A DNA stretch of 64,000 bases. It comes from Massilia frigida. GTDB lineage: Bacteria > Pseudomonadota > Gammaproteobacteria > Burkholderiales > Burkholderiaceae_D. Of this stretch, positions 19,488 through 27,525 are shown in pieces. Made by a program: the position numbers and the translations under genes. The stretch lies in assembly GCF_011682175.1 (NCBI RefSeq), contig NZ_WHJG01000039.1, forward strand, positions 1 to 64,000, read 5' to 3'. The notes under the pieces are model-generated. The model was not told where the DNA came from. It did no database searches and saw nothing but the letters and a program-made list of their open reading frames with translations. Numbering within the stretch: position 1 is the stretch's first letter; each line of letters starts with the position of its first letter.

Positions 19488-20741
19488 TCAGATGGCGGTT
19501 TCCCGCTTTCCTGTCGCGAGCGCGATGGCGTTGACGATTACGCAAGCGCCGGCAATGGCCAGCGCGGCCTGCACGCCGACCCGGTCCGCAAGCGCGCCCC
19601 AGACCATGCTGCCGGCGGTGTAGCCGCCCGCCATCACGAACAGGTAGATCGACAGGGTGCGCGCGCGTATGCTGGCCGGAAAAGCCAGCTGCGCCGCCGC
19701 GTTCAGGGTCGAGACCGTCGCCGACCATGCCATGCCGGCCGCGACAATGAGCGGCACCAGCAAGGCCAGCGAGCGGATGAATGGCAGCAGGCACAGCATG
19801 GCGCCGTAGACCAGCAGCGAGCCGCTCAGCAAGCGCGTCTTGCCGACCCGCGTGCGCAGCGACGGCAGCAGGAAGGCGCCGCACACGGCCCCCGCGCCCA
19901 GGCTGCCCATCAGGGTGCCGAACACGCCCGAATCCATGTGCAGCACCTGGCGCACGAACACCGGCAGCAGGGCGGCGAACGCAATCGTCGCGAAAAACAC
20001 CGTGCAGACATTGAGCAGGATGCGCCGGTAGCGCCCGCAGCCAAGGGCGGTGCTCAGGCCGAGTTTGAGGCTGCTTGCAAAATCGACCTTGGCGCGCGGC
20101 TCGGGCACGCCGTCGCGCCACCACGACCAGTACACCGCCAGCAATCCGATAAACGACAGCGCATTGACCAGGAACAGCGCGCCGGCGCCGACCCAGTTGA
20201 ACAGCAGCCCGCCCAGCGCCGGTCCGAGGATGGCCGCCACGTTGTAGCTGAGATTGTTGAGGGTGGCGGCCGCTTCGACCTCGTCCGGTTCGACCAGGCC
20301 CGACATCGACGCTTGCCAGGCCGGCCACATGAAAGCCGCGCCCGAGCCCATGCAGAACGTCAACGCCAGCACCGGCGCGGCCGAGACCCGGCCGCTGATG
20401 GCCAGCGCCGCCATGGCGCAGGCGCACAGGGCCATGAACAGATTACAGAAGAACAAAAACTTGGGGCGGTCCACCGCATCGGCAATCACGCCGGCGAACA
20501 GCGCAAACAGAAAGATGGGAATGTAGCTGGCGGTCTGCACCAGGCTCGTCGTCGACGCCGAGCTTGCCACACAGGCAATCAGCCAGGCCGAGGCGAAGGT
20601 CTGGGTCCAGGTACCGAGGTTCGATATCAGGTTGGCGCTCCACAGATGGCGGAAGCGCGCGTGGCGCAGCGGCTTGGACAAGGGCACCTTGGCGCACAGC
20701 GAGGGCGCCGGAAGCGGAACGGACAGGCTAGGTTTAGACAT
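19488..20741 (-). CDS. MFS exporter, EntS/MFS_3-like
   Basis: A 417-residue major facilitator protein with about 12 transmembrane helices. Features include an N-terminal RHARFRHLWSANLISNLGTWTQ, the loop-2/3 motif GVIADAVDRPK and a matching GALADRVGVQA late in the sequence. The layout is that of the MFS_3 (enterobactin-exporter-like) branch, which exports siderophores or drugs; the substrate here is unknown. It lies between the PP2C gene and a divergent acetyltransferase gene. Nothing in the sequence ties it to the phospho-signalling genes apart from position. Confidence 0.88.
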   Translation of the reverse strand: MSKPSLSVPLPAPSLCAKVPLSKPLRHARFRHLWSANLISNLGTWTQTFASAWLIACVASSASTTSLVQTASYIPIFLFALFAGVIADAVDRPKFLFFCNLFMALCACAMAALAISGRVSAAPVLALTFCMGSGAAFMWPAWQASMSGLVEPDEVEAAATLNNLSYNVAAILGPALGGLLFNWVGAGALFLVNALSFIGLLAVYWSWWRDGVPEPRAKVDFASSLKLGLSTALGCGRYRRILLNVCTVFFATIAFAALLPVFVRQVLHMDSGVFGTLMGSLGAGAVCGAFLLPSLRTRVGKTRLLSGSLLVYGAMLCLLPFIRSLALLVPLIVAAGMAWSATVSTLNAAAQLAFPASIRARTLSIYLFVMAGGYTAGSMVWGALADRVGVQAALAIAGACVIVNAIALATGKRETAI

Positions 20742-20856
20742 GATCGTTCCAGTCTACGGTGCGCTCGTGCCGGGCGTCAACATCCGGGCGAAAATGGCCT
20801 GCACAATCGCGGCCAAACGTGCACAATGGTGCTCTGCCAACCTGACCAAACCGACA

Positions 20857-21312
20857 ATGCATATCCGTCCTATCGAGCGCAGCGACATCCCGGCCGTCGT
20901 CGCGATGTTTCGCGCGCTGGCCACCGAGTTCATCGTGCACGAATCGCCGCCGGAAGTGGTCGCCACTTTCCTGCGCGAGAATGACGAGCAGGGTTTCCAG
21001 GGCTTTCTGGCCAAGGGCTATGTGTACCATGTGGCCGAGATCGACGGCGAACCGGCCGGCTTCATCGCCGTACGCGAGTGCAAGCATCTGTATCACATGT
21101 TCGTGGCCAAGAAGTTCCACGGACGCGGCGTCGCGCGCGCCATGTGGAACGTGGCCCGGGGCGCGGCGCTTGCGGGCGGCGGCGACGGCAGCTTTACCGT
21201 CAATTCCTCCAATTACGCGCTGCCGGTCTACCATTCCATGGGGTTCGAGCGCACCGCGCCCATGCAGAGCGTCAACGGCCTGTATTTCAACCCGATGAAG
21301 CTGTCCGCCTGA
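20857..21312 (+). CDS. GNAT-family N-acetyltransferase
   Basis: A 151-residue acetyltransferase with the N-terminal HIRPIERSDIPAVVAMF and the acetyl-CoA-binding signature VAKKFHGRGVARAMW (about residues 83-97). The C-terminal PVYHSMGFERTAP is also typical of the family. ATG 20857 begins this conserved segment; upstream in-frame starts add only unrelated residues. It is the only plus-strand gene inserted within the minus-strand kinase/phosphatase region. Substrate unknown. Confidence 0.87.
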   Translation: MHIRPIERSDIPAVVAMFRALATEFIVHESPPEVVATFLRENDEQGFQGFLAKGYVYHVAEIDGEPAGFIAVRECKHLYHMFVAKKFHGRGVARAMWNVARGAALAGGGDGSFTVNSSNYALPVYHSMGFERTAPMQSVNGLYFNPMKLSA

Positions 21313-21318
21313 GCACCT

Positions 21319-21762
21319 TCAGCGGCGCGCTTCCTCGGCGCGCCGCAGCCACAGGCTGCTCGACCAGCCGCGCACGTCCTTGCCCTCGATGCGCGCGCTG
21401 ACCTGCCACCAGTCGCCGTCGCGCAGGCCGGTCGTGGTCACCACGGTTCCCGCCGGCGCCACGGCGATGCGCCGCGCGCCGATGCCTTTGTTGGCGCGCA
21501 GGTTCAAATCGTCGAACACGGTGTAGCTGACGCCCGCGTACGAAGGCGGCGCTGCTGCCAGCGCCGGCTGCATTGGTGGCTGCGGCGGCAGCAGCGATAG
21601 CAGCAGGGCGCCCAGCGCCCAGGTGCCGGCCACCAGGATGCTTGCCGCGCGCAGGTTCGGCCGGCGCCACCAGCGCGCCGGCGTCAGCCACGCCGCCAGC
21701 ACCAGGGTGGCGACCAGGCCCGCCGCATAGGCGCCCATGGCCAGGTAAGGTGCGCTTGGCAT
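21319..21762 (-). CDS. Membrane-anchored SH3-like domain protein
   Basis: A 147-residue protein with two hydrophobic spans (about 8-26 and 39-61) followed by a bacterial SH3-like domain (about 76-140: YTVFDDLNLRANKGIGARRIAVAPAGTVVTT ... GDWWQVSA ... GWSSSLWLR, reading around short gaps). Such domains often bind peptidoglycan peptides or proteins. ATG 21762 follows GGAGAGCACC, 10 bases after the preceding gene, making it the last member of the kinase operon. A periplasmic domain near a SEDS protein suits cell-wall sensing, which is inference. Confidence 0.75.
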   Translation of the reverse strand: MPSAPYLAMGAYAAGLVATLVLAAWLTPARWWRRPNLRAASILVAGTWALGALLLSLLPPQPPMQPALAAAPPSYAGVSYTVFDDLNLRANKGIGARRIAVAPAGTVVTTTGLRDGDWWQVSARIEGKDVRGWSSSLWLRRAEEARR

Positions 21763-21772
21763 GGTGCTCTCC

Positions 21773-23290
21773 TTAGGCGTCGAAACGCAGCACGTAATGG
21801 CCCGCCACCAGGTGATGACCGGATGGCAGCATGTAAGGCTTTTCGGCGCTCGCCTCGCCGATGCTGGCCACGAACGCCAGCTTGTCGTCGAGGTGGTACA
21901 GCGCCTGGGTTGCGCTCAGGCGCCCGATCCGGTAGCCGCCTGGCCCCGCCTCGAAGCTGAACGCGCTGCGCGACAGGCCGATGCGGTCGGCGCTGGCGCT
22001 GTCCATCCCGCCGGCCAGGCGCAGGAAGCGCGCCGAATCGAGCACGCGCAGCGCCGCCAGCATCGGCGCATTGCGCCCGAACGCAAAGCGCGCGCCGCTG
22101 GCCACGGGAGCCGAAACCGGATGCGGCAGGCGTAGCAGGGCGCGGTAGCGCTCCGCCATGGCGGGAGCGACCGCCAGCAGTTCCACCGCGCGCGCGTCGA
22201 CCGGCGTGAAGATGGCGGGCGCCTTGATCGGCTGGCGTCCGGCGCCGGTCACCGCGAACAGCTGGTCGGCCGCGTCGACGGCGAAGCCGAGTGCCACCTC
22301 CTCGCCATCGGCGGCCAGCAGCAGCGAGGGTGCAAGGCCGATCTCCATCGACACGGCGCCGGTCTCGTGGTAGCGGCTCAGGCAAGGCAGCGCGAGGCCG
22401 GCCAGGCTGACGCGCTGCTGCGCGAGCGGGGCGTAGGTGGCGTCGCTCCCGACTGGCGCGGCGGCGGGACGGTGGCTGAACGGCACGGCGGTGTCGCCGC
22501 TGTCGGGAGCGAGCGGCGCGCGTGCCTTCCAGACCGCCGCCGGCTTGGCGCAGGGCGCGGGGATGGGGGCCGCACCGGCGCGCCGCACGCGCATCAGCAG
22601 GCGCGTGCCGGCGTCGCCTTTGGCGCTCACGATGTAATGGCCGCTCAGTGGATCGAGCGCGCAGTCGAATGCGCCCTTGGGCCGCACCTGCACCTCGATG
22701 GGGGCGTCGGGACCATCGTTAATGAGCAAAATGGCACCTTCCGTGGCGAACGGCCAGGCCGGCACCGCGTGGCTGGCCAGGTCGGCATCGTGGCCGATCA
22801 GGGCCAGGCGCTGCTGCGGGTAGATCGGGCACACCGCCTGCCAGATGGCGCTGTCGCGCGAGCTTTCCACTGTATACAAGGGCTGCTCGCCGGCGGCCGG
22901 CAGGTACACCGCGTGGCCGAACTTGACCTCGACCTGGCCCGGTTCCAGCGCATCGGTGCCGATCACGTCGTAGCGCACATCGTCGCTGCCGAGCAGGTCG
23001 CCGAAGTCTTTCTGGTGCAGGGCCGTGAGCGACTGCGCCAGGTCGCGCACGCGCGCGCCGCGTGTGAGGTGGCGGTCGTCGTCGACCTCATCCTGCGCCA
23101 GCATCAGGGTGATATGGGAAAAACAGCGCGTGGGCGCGCGCCCGCGGTGTTCGCGCGGGGAGCGTTCGAGCAGGTCGCGCAGCAGCGGGCGGCGCGAGAA
23201 CAGCGCCAGGCCGGGCGCCTGCCACAGGGTTTCGGCGTTGAACACATCGTTCACCTTGCCCAGGACTTCATGTTGGACGTAGACCGGCAT
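21773..23290 (-). CDS. Unrecognised protein with C-terminal FHA-like domain
   Basis: A 505-residue protein with no signal peptide or membrane span. The first 380 residues match nothing I know. The last 110 have the layout of a forkhead-associated domain: FAFGRNAPMLAALRVLD, then IGLSRSAFSFEAG, YRIGRLSATQALYHLDD, and LPSGHHLVAGHYVLRFD, corresponding to the GR, SR, Ser-x-Asn-like and final beta-strand elements. The usual Asn after Ser is replaced, so phosphopeptide binding is uncertain. The start at 23290 overlaps the end of the SEDS gene by 40 bases, implying translational coupling. A scaffold for the kinase pathway is likely by context. Confidence 0.7.
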   Translation of the reverse strand: MPVYVQHEVLGKVNDVFNAETLWQAPGLALFSRRPLLRDLLERSPREHRGRAPTRCFSHITLMLAQDEVDDDRHLTRGARVRDLAQSLTALHQKDFGDLLGSDDVRYDVIGTDALEPGQVEVKFGHAVYLPAAGEQPLYTVESSRDSAIWQAVCPIYPQQRLALIGHDADLASHAVPAWPFATEGAILLINDGPDAPIEVQVRPKGAFDCALDPLSGHYIVSAKGDAGTRLLMRVRRAGAAPIPAPCAKPAAVWKARAPLAPDSGDTAVPFSHRPAAAPVGSDATYAPLAQQRVSLAGLALPCLSRYHETGAVSMEIGLAPSLLLAADGEEVALGFAVDAADQLFAVTGAGRQPIKAPAIFTPVDARAVELLAVAPAMAERYRALLRLPHPVSAPVASGARFAFGRNAPMLAALRVLDSARFLRLAGGMDSASADRIGLSRSAFSFEAGPGGYRIGRLSATQALYHLDDKLAFVASIGEASAEKPYMLPSGHHLVAGHYVLRFDA

Positions 23291-25647
23291 GCTTGATTCT
23301 CCTCGAATGATTGCGCACTGATTGCACTGAACGCTAGCAGGGGGCAGATGAAAAACAGCAGATGGCTGCCGCCGGCCGACAGAAAACTCATGGGCTGGCC
23401 CATGATCGGGAAGATCGCCAGGTTGGTCCCCCACGACAGCAGGAAGTGGCCCAGCACGAATGCGGCCCCGCCGCACAGGGCGAAGCAGCGGAAGCGCCAC
23501 AGCCAGGCCTGGCGGAAGTCGCGCGTGCGCTCGCTGGCGCCGAAGGCGCGCGCCGCCGTCTGCAGCAGGCCGACCAGGAACAGCGCCTGCAAGGCCCACA
23601 GCGCCAGTGCGCCCAGCAGGCCGTGGCGGTTCAGGAAGAAGGAGGGCGCAAAATCATCCTGCACCGCCGGAATATGCAGCGCGCTGCCCCCAAGCTGGCC
23701 CATGGCCCCCAATCCCAGCACATTGTCGGCGCCCCACCAGGCGCCTTCGGCGATGGCGCGCGCCGCCAGCAGCAACTGCTGGCCGGTATGCGGATGCTGG
23801 GCCGGGTCGAGCCATACCAGAAAGCGGTCGGCGTAAAAGCCCCATTGCGCCACTTCCGCCACGCCGGCGCTGCGCAGCCAGGCGATGCCGCCGGCGGCCA
23901 GGCACGCCAGGCCTAACAAGACGGCGGTCGCGGCGTGGGTGCGGGTGGCCAGCGCCCAGGCCAGCGCCATCGCCATGCACCACACCAGCAGCAGGATCAA
24001 GGGCGAATAATCGTCGACCTGGACCAGCGCCAGCCCGAGCAGCGCGGCGAACAGCAGGACCGGGGCCGCCAGCCGCAGCCAGCGCCGCGCGGGACTCGAT
24101 TGTTGCGGCATGTCCGCATGCCAGCCAAGGCCGATGGCGAGGCAGTGGGCGGTGAGCGCGGTCAATGCCAGCTTGGCAAATTCGACCGGCTGCAAGTCGA
24201 ACACGCCGGTTTCGTCGCCGAAGACGACCTGCATCAGCAATGCCGCCAGTGCCGCCAGCGCAAACAGGGCGAGCACCCATTCGAGGCTGGCCTGCGGCAT
24301 CGCCGGGGCGCCGGAACGCACCCGCAGGCGCAGGTGCGCGCCGATGCCAAGGCCGATCGCCAGCAGCGCCACCGATTTCTGGAAGTGGCGCAGCGCGGCC
24401 GATTCGGCGCCGCCGAAGCCCAGTTCCAGCTGCGCCAGCAAGCCCACCGCCAGCAGCAGCAGGCCCGCCGCCGTGGCCAAGGTCAGGCGCGCCGGCACCA
24501 GCAGGCAGCCCCACAGCGCGCTCCACGCCAGCAGCATCGACCAGCCCACGCCCGGTGCGCTGCCCGAACGCTGGAACAGCAGCGCGGCCACGCCGGCAAT
24601 GGCCAGCAGCACGCTGGCGCCGGCCGCCGCGCGCAGCGCGTGCGCCGTATTGCGTGTAAATGGCCAGGCGCCGCGCTGCCAGTGCACGGCCGCCGCGGCG
24701 GCCAGCAAGATGCACAGGCCCAGCGCAAGCGACCATGGCCGCCCGCTGGGCAGCGTCCACAGGCCGCGCTTTTTCCACTGCCACGCCACCTGGGCCGGCA
24801 GCAGCGCTTGCGCTTGCGCGTACAGCGCCACGTGGCGTTGCGGCAGCAGGTACAGCACGCCGTCGTCGATGTGCACGCCGAACCGGGTGCGCCCGGCCAC
24901 CAGCGTCTGCACGCCGGCCAGTGCTTCGGCGCTGCGCGCCAGGTCGACCGAACCGGCGGCGGACGAGATCATGAGCGGTGCGCGTTCGGCCGCGCCGGAA
25001 AGCAGCAGGCCGTCGCGGGCGCGCGCGATGGTGGCGCTGGCGCCGTCCACATAGGCGATCCCGAGCCGGTTGCCGCAATACAGATTGCCGCCGAAAGTGA
25101 GCGGGCGCGCCACCGTCAGCGCGTGCGGCATGGCGCGGTTCCACAGCGCGACGGCGCGCGCGGCGAGGCCGGCGTCCGGGCACGCTGGCTGGGCGCTGTC
25201 GTTGCGGTACAGGGTGGCGCCGTCGTAGCGCCATGCGGCGCCGGGGCCGCCGAACGCGACTTGCCTCGCACTGGCAGCGGCGACATCGAAGCGCGCGGCG
25301 CCGATGCGCAGCGACTGGCCGGCGCGCAGGGCGCTCGATCCCATGCGGCGCTCGAGGCCATCGCGCTGGAGCAGCACCTGCTTGCCGGCGCTGACATTGC
25401 TGGCCCACCAGCTGCCGTCAGGGGCGCGGCGCAGTGCCAGATGGGCGCTGTCGGCCTGGGGCGCGGCCAGTTCGGCGTTGCCGACGGTGAGCGATTCGCC
25501 CGGCCGCAGCGCCACCGAGATGCGCTCGGGCGACCATGCCGGCGGCGCGCGCCACAGGCACACCAGTTGCAGCAGGCACAGGACCGCGAGCAGGGCGGCG
25601 GTCAGGATGAAGCCGGGCGAACGATCCGCAAGCCGAAAGCGCATCAT
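23251..25647 (-). CDS. SEDS (RodA/FtsW-type) protein with N-terminal FHA-like domain
   Basis: A 798-residue membrane protein. After one N-terminal span (about 12-30), residues 45-130 look like a forkhead-associated fold: LRPGESLTVGNAEL, a WWASNVSAGKQVLL strand pair, then LRAGQSLRIGAARFDV. A long soluble part follows, then about 10-12 spans from residue 350 carrying SEDS hallmarks: LQPVEFAKLALTALTAH, a QDDFAPSFFLNRHG loop and FPIMGQPMSFLSAGGSHLLF. SEDS proteins polymerise peptidoglycan glycan strands, usually with a class B PBP, and none is encoded nearby. Start 25647 overlaps the kinase stop (ATGA). Confidence 0.85.
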   Translation of the reverse strand: MMRFRLADRSPGFILTAALLAVLCLLQLVCLWRAPPAWSPERISVALRPGESLTVGNAELAAPQADSAHLALRRAPDGSWWASNVSAGKQVLLQRDGLERRMGSSALRAGQSLRIGAARFDVAAASARQVAFGGPGAAWRYDGATLYRNDSAQPACPDAGLAARAVALWNRAMPHALTVARPLTFGGNLYCGNRLGIAYVDGASATIARARDGLLLSGAAERAPLMISSAAGSVDLARSAEALAGVQTLVAGRTRFGVHIDDGVLYLLPQRHVALYAQAQALLPAQVAWQWKKRGLWTLPSGRPWSLALGLCILLAAAAAVHWQRGAWPFTRNTAHALRAAAGASVLLAIAGVAALLFQRSGSAPGVGWSMLLAWSALWGCLLVPARLTLATAAGLLLLAVGLLAQLELGFGGAESAALRHFQKSVALLAIGLGIGAHLRLRVRSGAPAMPQASLEWVLALFALAALAALLMQVVFGDETGVFDLQPVEFAKLALTALTAHCLAIGLGWHADMPQQSSPARRWLRLAAPVLLFAALLGLALVQVDDYSPLILLLVWCMAMALAWALATRTHAATAVLLGLACLAAGGIAWLRSAGVAEVAQWGFYADRFLVWLDPAQHPHTGQQLLLAARAIAEGAWWGADNVLGLGAMGQLGGSALHIPAVQDDFAPSFFLNRHGLLGALALWALQALFLVGLLQTAARAFGASERTRDFRQAWLWRFRCFALCGGAAFVLGHFLLSWGTNLAIFPIMGQPMSFLSAGGSHLLFFICPLLAFSAISAQSFEENQACRSTSNMKSWAR

Positions 25648-26648
25648 GGCTGGATGCTCGCGGGCAGGGCGGCGCGGATGGCGCCGATCATGCGGCTGAT
25701 TTGCATGGCGTGGCGCGGGCGCCGCGCGCGCTCGGCGCCGAGCAGGGCGCGCAGCAGGAGCAGTGCCTCGTCCGCGCCGCCGGTGCTGGTTTCGGTCGCC
25801 GGGCTCCACGTGCAGGCGTCAGCCCGGCGTCCGAAGGCGCGCGCGAAATGGGCGGCTTCATCGTCGTGCAGGGTGGGAGGAGGGCGGTTTCCGTGGCGCG
25901 CCAGCAGCATGGCGGCGCCCTCGGTGCGGTGTTCGCGGTAAGCCTGGCCGCAATCGCTGCAAAAGCGCAGCGGCAGGCCGCCCGTGACCAGGTAGTAAAA
26001 CAGGGCGCCGAGGGCGAAGTAATCGGTGCGCGTGTCGGTATGGTAGCCGCCGGCGGAGTCCGGGAAGAACTGTTCCGGCGCCTGCCAGCTGGCCGTGCCG
26101 GCATAGGCGCTGGCCCGGCCGTCGGCCAGCAGGCGGCTGGTGCCGAAATCGGCAAGCTTGACGCTGCCGTGACGGCGTGAAAGCAGTACATTGGCCGGCT
26201 TCAAATCGAGATACGACCAGCCGTACTGGTGAACCTTGGCCAGCGCCTGGTTGATTTGCGCTAGCCAGTCGAGCAACTGGCCGGCGGCGAGCGGGCGGCC
26301 GGCATCGCGTTCAATGGCGATATGGCGGCCAAGGTCGGTGTCGAGCAGTTCGAGTGCCATGACGGGCAAGCCATCGTGTTCGCCGCTGTCGAGCAGGCGC
26401 ACGACGTGGCGCTCGTCCCACGGGGCGAGCGAGCGCAGGAAGGCGATTTCGTTGCGCGCGCTGGTGATCCAGCGCTCCTGCTGCAGGGGATGGGCGCGCG
26501 CCATCTGGTCGCGGTTGACCAGCTTGAGGGCCACCTCGCCGCGCGGCCCCAGCGCGCGCCAGACTACGCCGTAGGCGGAGCCGCCCAGCTGGCCGCACAG
26601 GCGGTACTGCCCCGCACCAAGCGCGATGATTGCGTCCGCTGTTTCCAT
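25644..26648 (-). CDS. Ser/Thr protein kinase (Hanks type)
   Basis: A 334-residue soluble kinase. Residues: glycine-rich loop LGGSAYGVVW (21-30), ATP lysine K42 (VALKLV), helix-C E67, catalytic loop YLDLKPANV with D148 and N153, DFG at 167-169 and APE at 190-192. The HRD motif is YLD here, so it is a non-RD kinase that may not need activation-loop phosphorylation. Residues 230-233 (CSDC) could bind metal. No transmembrane or PASTA domain. Start 26648 follows AGGGGGAAGC. It heads the operon and overlaps the SEDS gene by 4 bases. Confidence 0.93.
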   Translation of the reverse strand: METADAIIALGAGQYRLCGQLGGSAYGVVWRALGPRGEVALKLVNRDQMARAHPLQQERWITSARNEIAFLRSLAPWDERHVVRLLDSGEHDGLPVMALELLDTDLGRHIAIERDAGRPLAAGQLLDWLAQINQALAKVHQYGWSYLDLKPANVLLSRRHGSVKLADFGTSRLLADGRASAYAGTASWQAPEQFFPDSAGGYHTDTRTDYFALGALFYYLVTGGLPLRFCSDCGQAYREHRTEGAAMLLARHGNRPPPTLHDDEAAHFARAFGRRADACTWSPATETSTGGADEALLLLRALLGAERARRPRHAMQISRMIGAIRAALPASIQP

Positions 26649-26713
26649 GCTTCCCCCTCGGTTGCCGGCACCTGCCGTCAGCAAGCCATAGCCGGGGGGA
26701 CGGGAAAGGGGGA

Positions 26714-26763
26714 GGCAGGACGAAAAAAAGGCACGAGACACGCGTGCCCGGGTAAAACTGGGG
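26714..26763. repeat. Direct repeat copy 1 with terminator-like hairpin
   Basis: About 50 bases, from GGCAGGAC through a run of seven A and a hairpin (GGCACG 26730-26735, CGTGCC 26743-26748) to AAAACTGGG, closely match 27462-27512. Read on the minus strand this copy is a hairpin followed by T7, a rho-independent terminator form, yet no minus-strand gene ends there. It is 26 bases before the truncated AraC gene. Confidence 0.75.
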
Positions 26764-26789
26764 GCCAGGGCTTTGTCTGGCCGAACTCC

Positions 26790-27335
26790 ATGTCGCTGAC
26801 ACAACAAGCGATCGTGCCGCTGGCCCTGCGTTTCCGGCATTCGGCGCAAGGGGCGGTGCAACGCTACGTCGATTGCTTCGGCCTGGTCCCGCAGTTTGGT
26901 GCTGACGCCAATATGATGATCCTGTGGTCGGACGACTTGCAACTGGCCTTGCCGTACGCCGACGAAGCGCTCTGTCGCGTGAATGCCGAGTACGCGGATC
27001 GGCAGCACGCCGGCTTGCCCGAAACCGGGTACGGCGCCAGCTATGCCGTGCTGTGGCTGGCCACGCAGCCTCTCGGCAGCGTCGGCCTGGGCGATCTGGC
27101 TGAAGCACTGGGCATGAGCGTGCGCAACTTGCAGCGCGCCCTGCATGGCGAGCGCAGCTCATGGACACGGCTGCTCGACGAGGCGCGCCGCGCGGCCCTC
27201 TCGGGCATGCTCAAGGAGGGCTGCTCGCTCGACGCTGCCGCGCAGCGGCTTGGATACCACGATGCGAGCAGCGTCGGCCGCGCTGCACGCCGATGGTTTG
27301 GGCAGGCGCCCAAACGCTGGGTCAAGGGATTGTAG
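26790..27335 (+). pseudogene. N-terminally truncated AraC-type regulator
   Basis: A 181-residue frame with an intact C-terminal AraC DNA-binding domain (about 90-178: LGDLAEALGMSVRNLQRAL, then SLDAAAQRLGYHDASSVGRAARRWFG). The preceding part (IVPLALRFRHSAQGAVQRYV to LPYADEALCRVN) matches the end of the arabinose-binding-type effector domain of full-length relatives, which run to about 330 residues, so roughly 150 N-terminal residues are missing. The truncation point is near repeat copy 1. The ATG at 26790 has no clear ribosome-binding site. It may be a remnant, or a short DNA-binding protein that lost effector control. Confidence 0.65.
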
Positions 27336-27461
27336 ATGGCGTGCCCCGAAGCGGGCGAGGGCGCCCGCGAAAACGGCTGACCAGCCGGCGTGGGGAGGGG
27401 GGGCACGGCATGCGCTGATCTCGGGGGGGGCGATCCGGGACGCAAGAGTGGAACAGCGGAA

Positions 27462-27512
27462 GGCAGGACCAAAAAAAATGGCACGAGAAACTCGTGCCCG
27501 GGCAAAACTGGG
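27462..27512. repeat. Direct repeat copy 2 with terminator hairpin
   Basis: Second copy of the roughly 50-base repeat seen at 26714-26763 (GGCAGGAC, A8, hairpin, AAAACTGGG). It lies immediately beyond the end of the minus-strand Gly-zipper gene. Confidence 0.75.
27471..27498 (-). terminator. Rho-independent terminator of the Gly-zipper gene
   Basis: On the minus strand GGCACGAG-TTT-CTCGTGCC (27480-27498) is followed by A then T8. It lies about 28 bases past the stop codon of the gene at 27526-28059. Confidence 0.85.
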
Positions 27513-27525
27513 AGACTACCTGGTA

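Noticed and set aside
16803-26648. Reading the kinase/phosphatase/FHA genes as a type VI secretion regulatory set
   Set aside because: No Tss, Hcp, VgrG or ClpV gene is present, and the operon partner is a SEDS wall protein rather than a secretion component.
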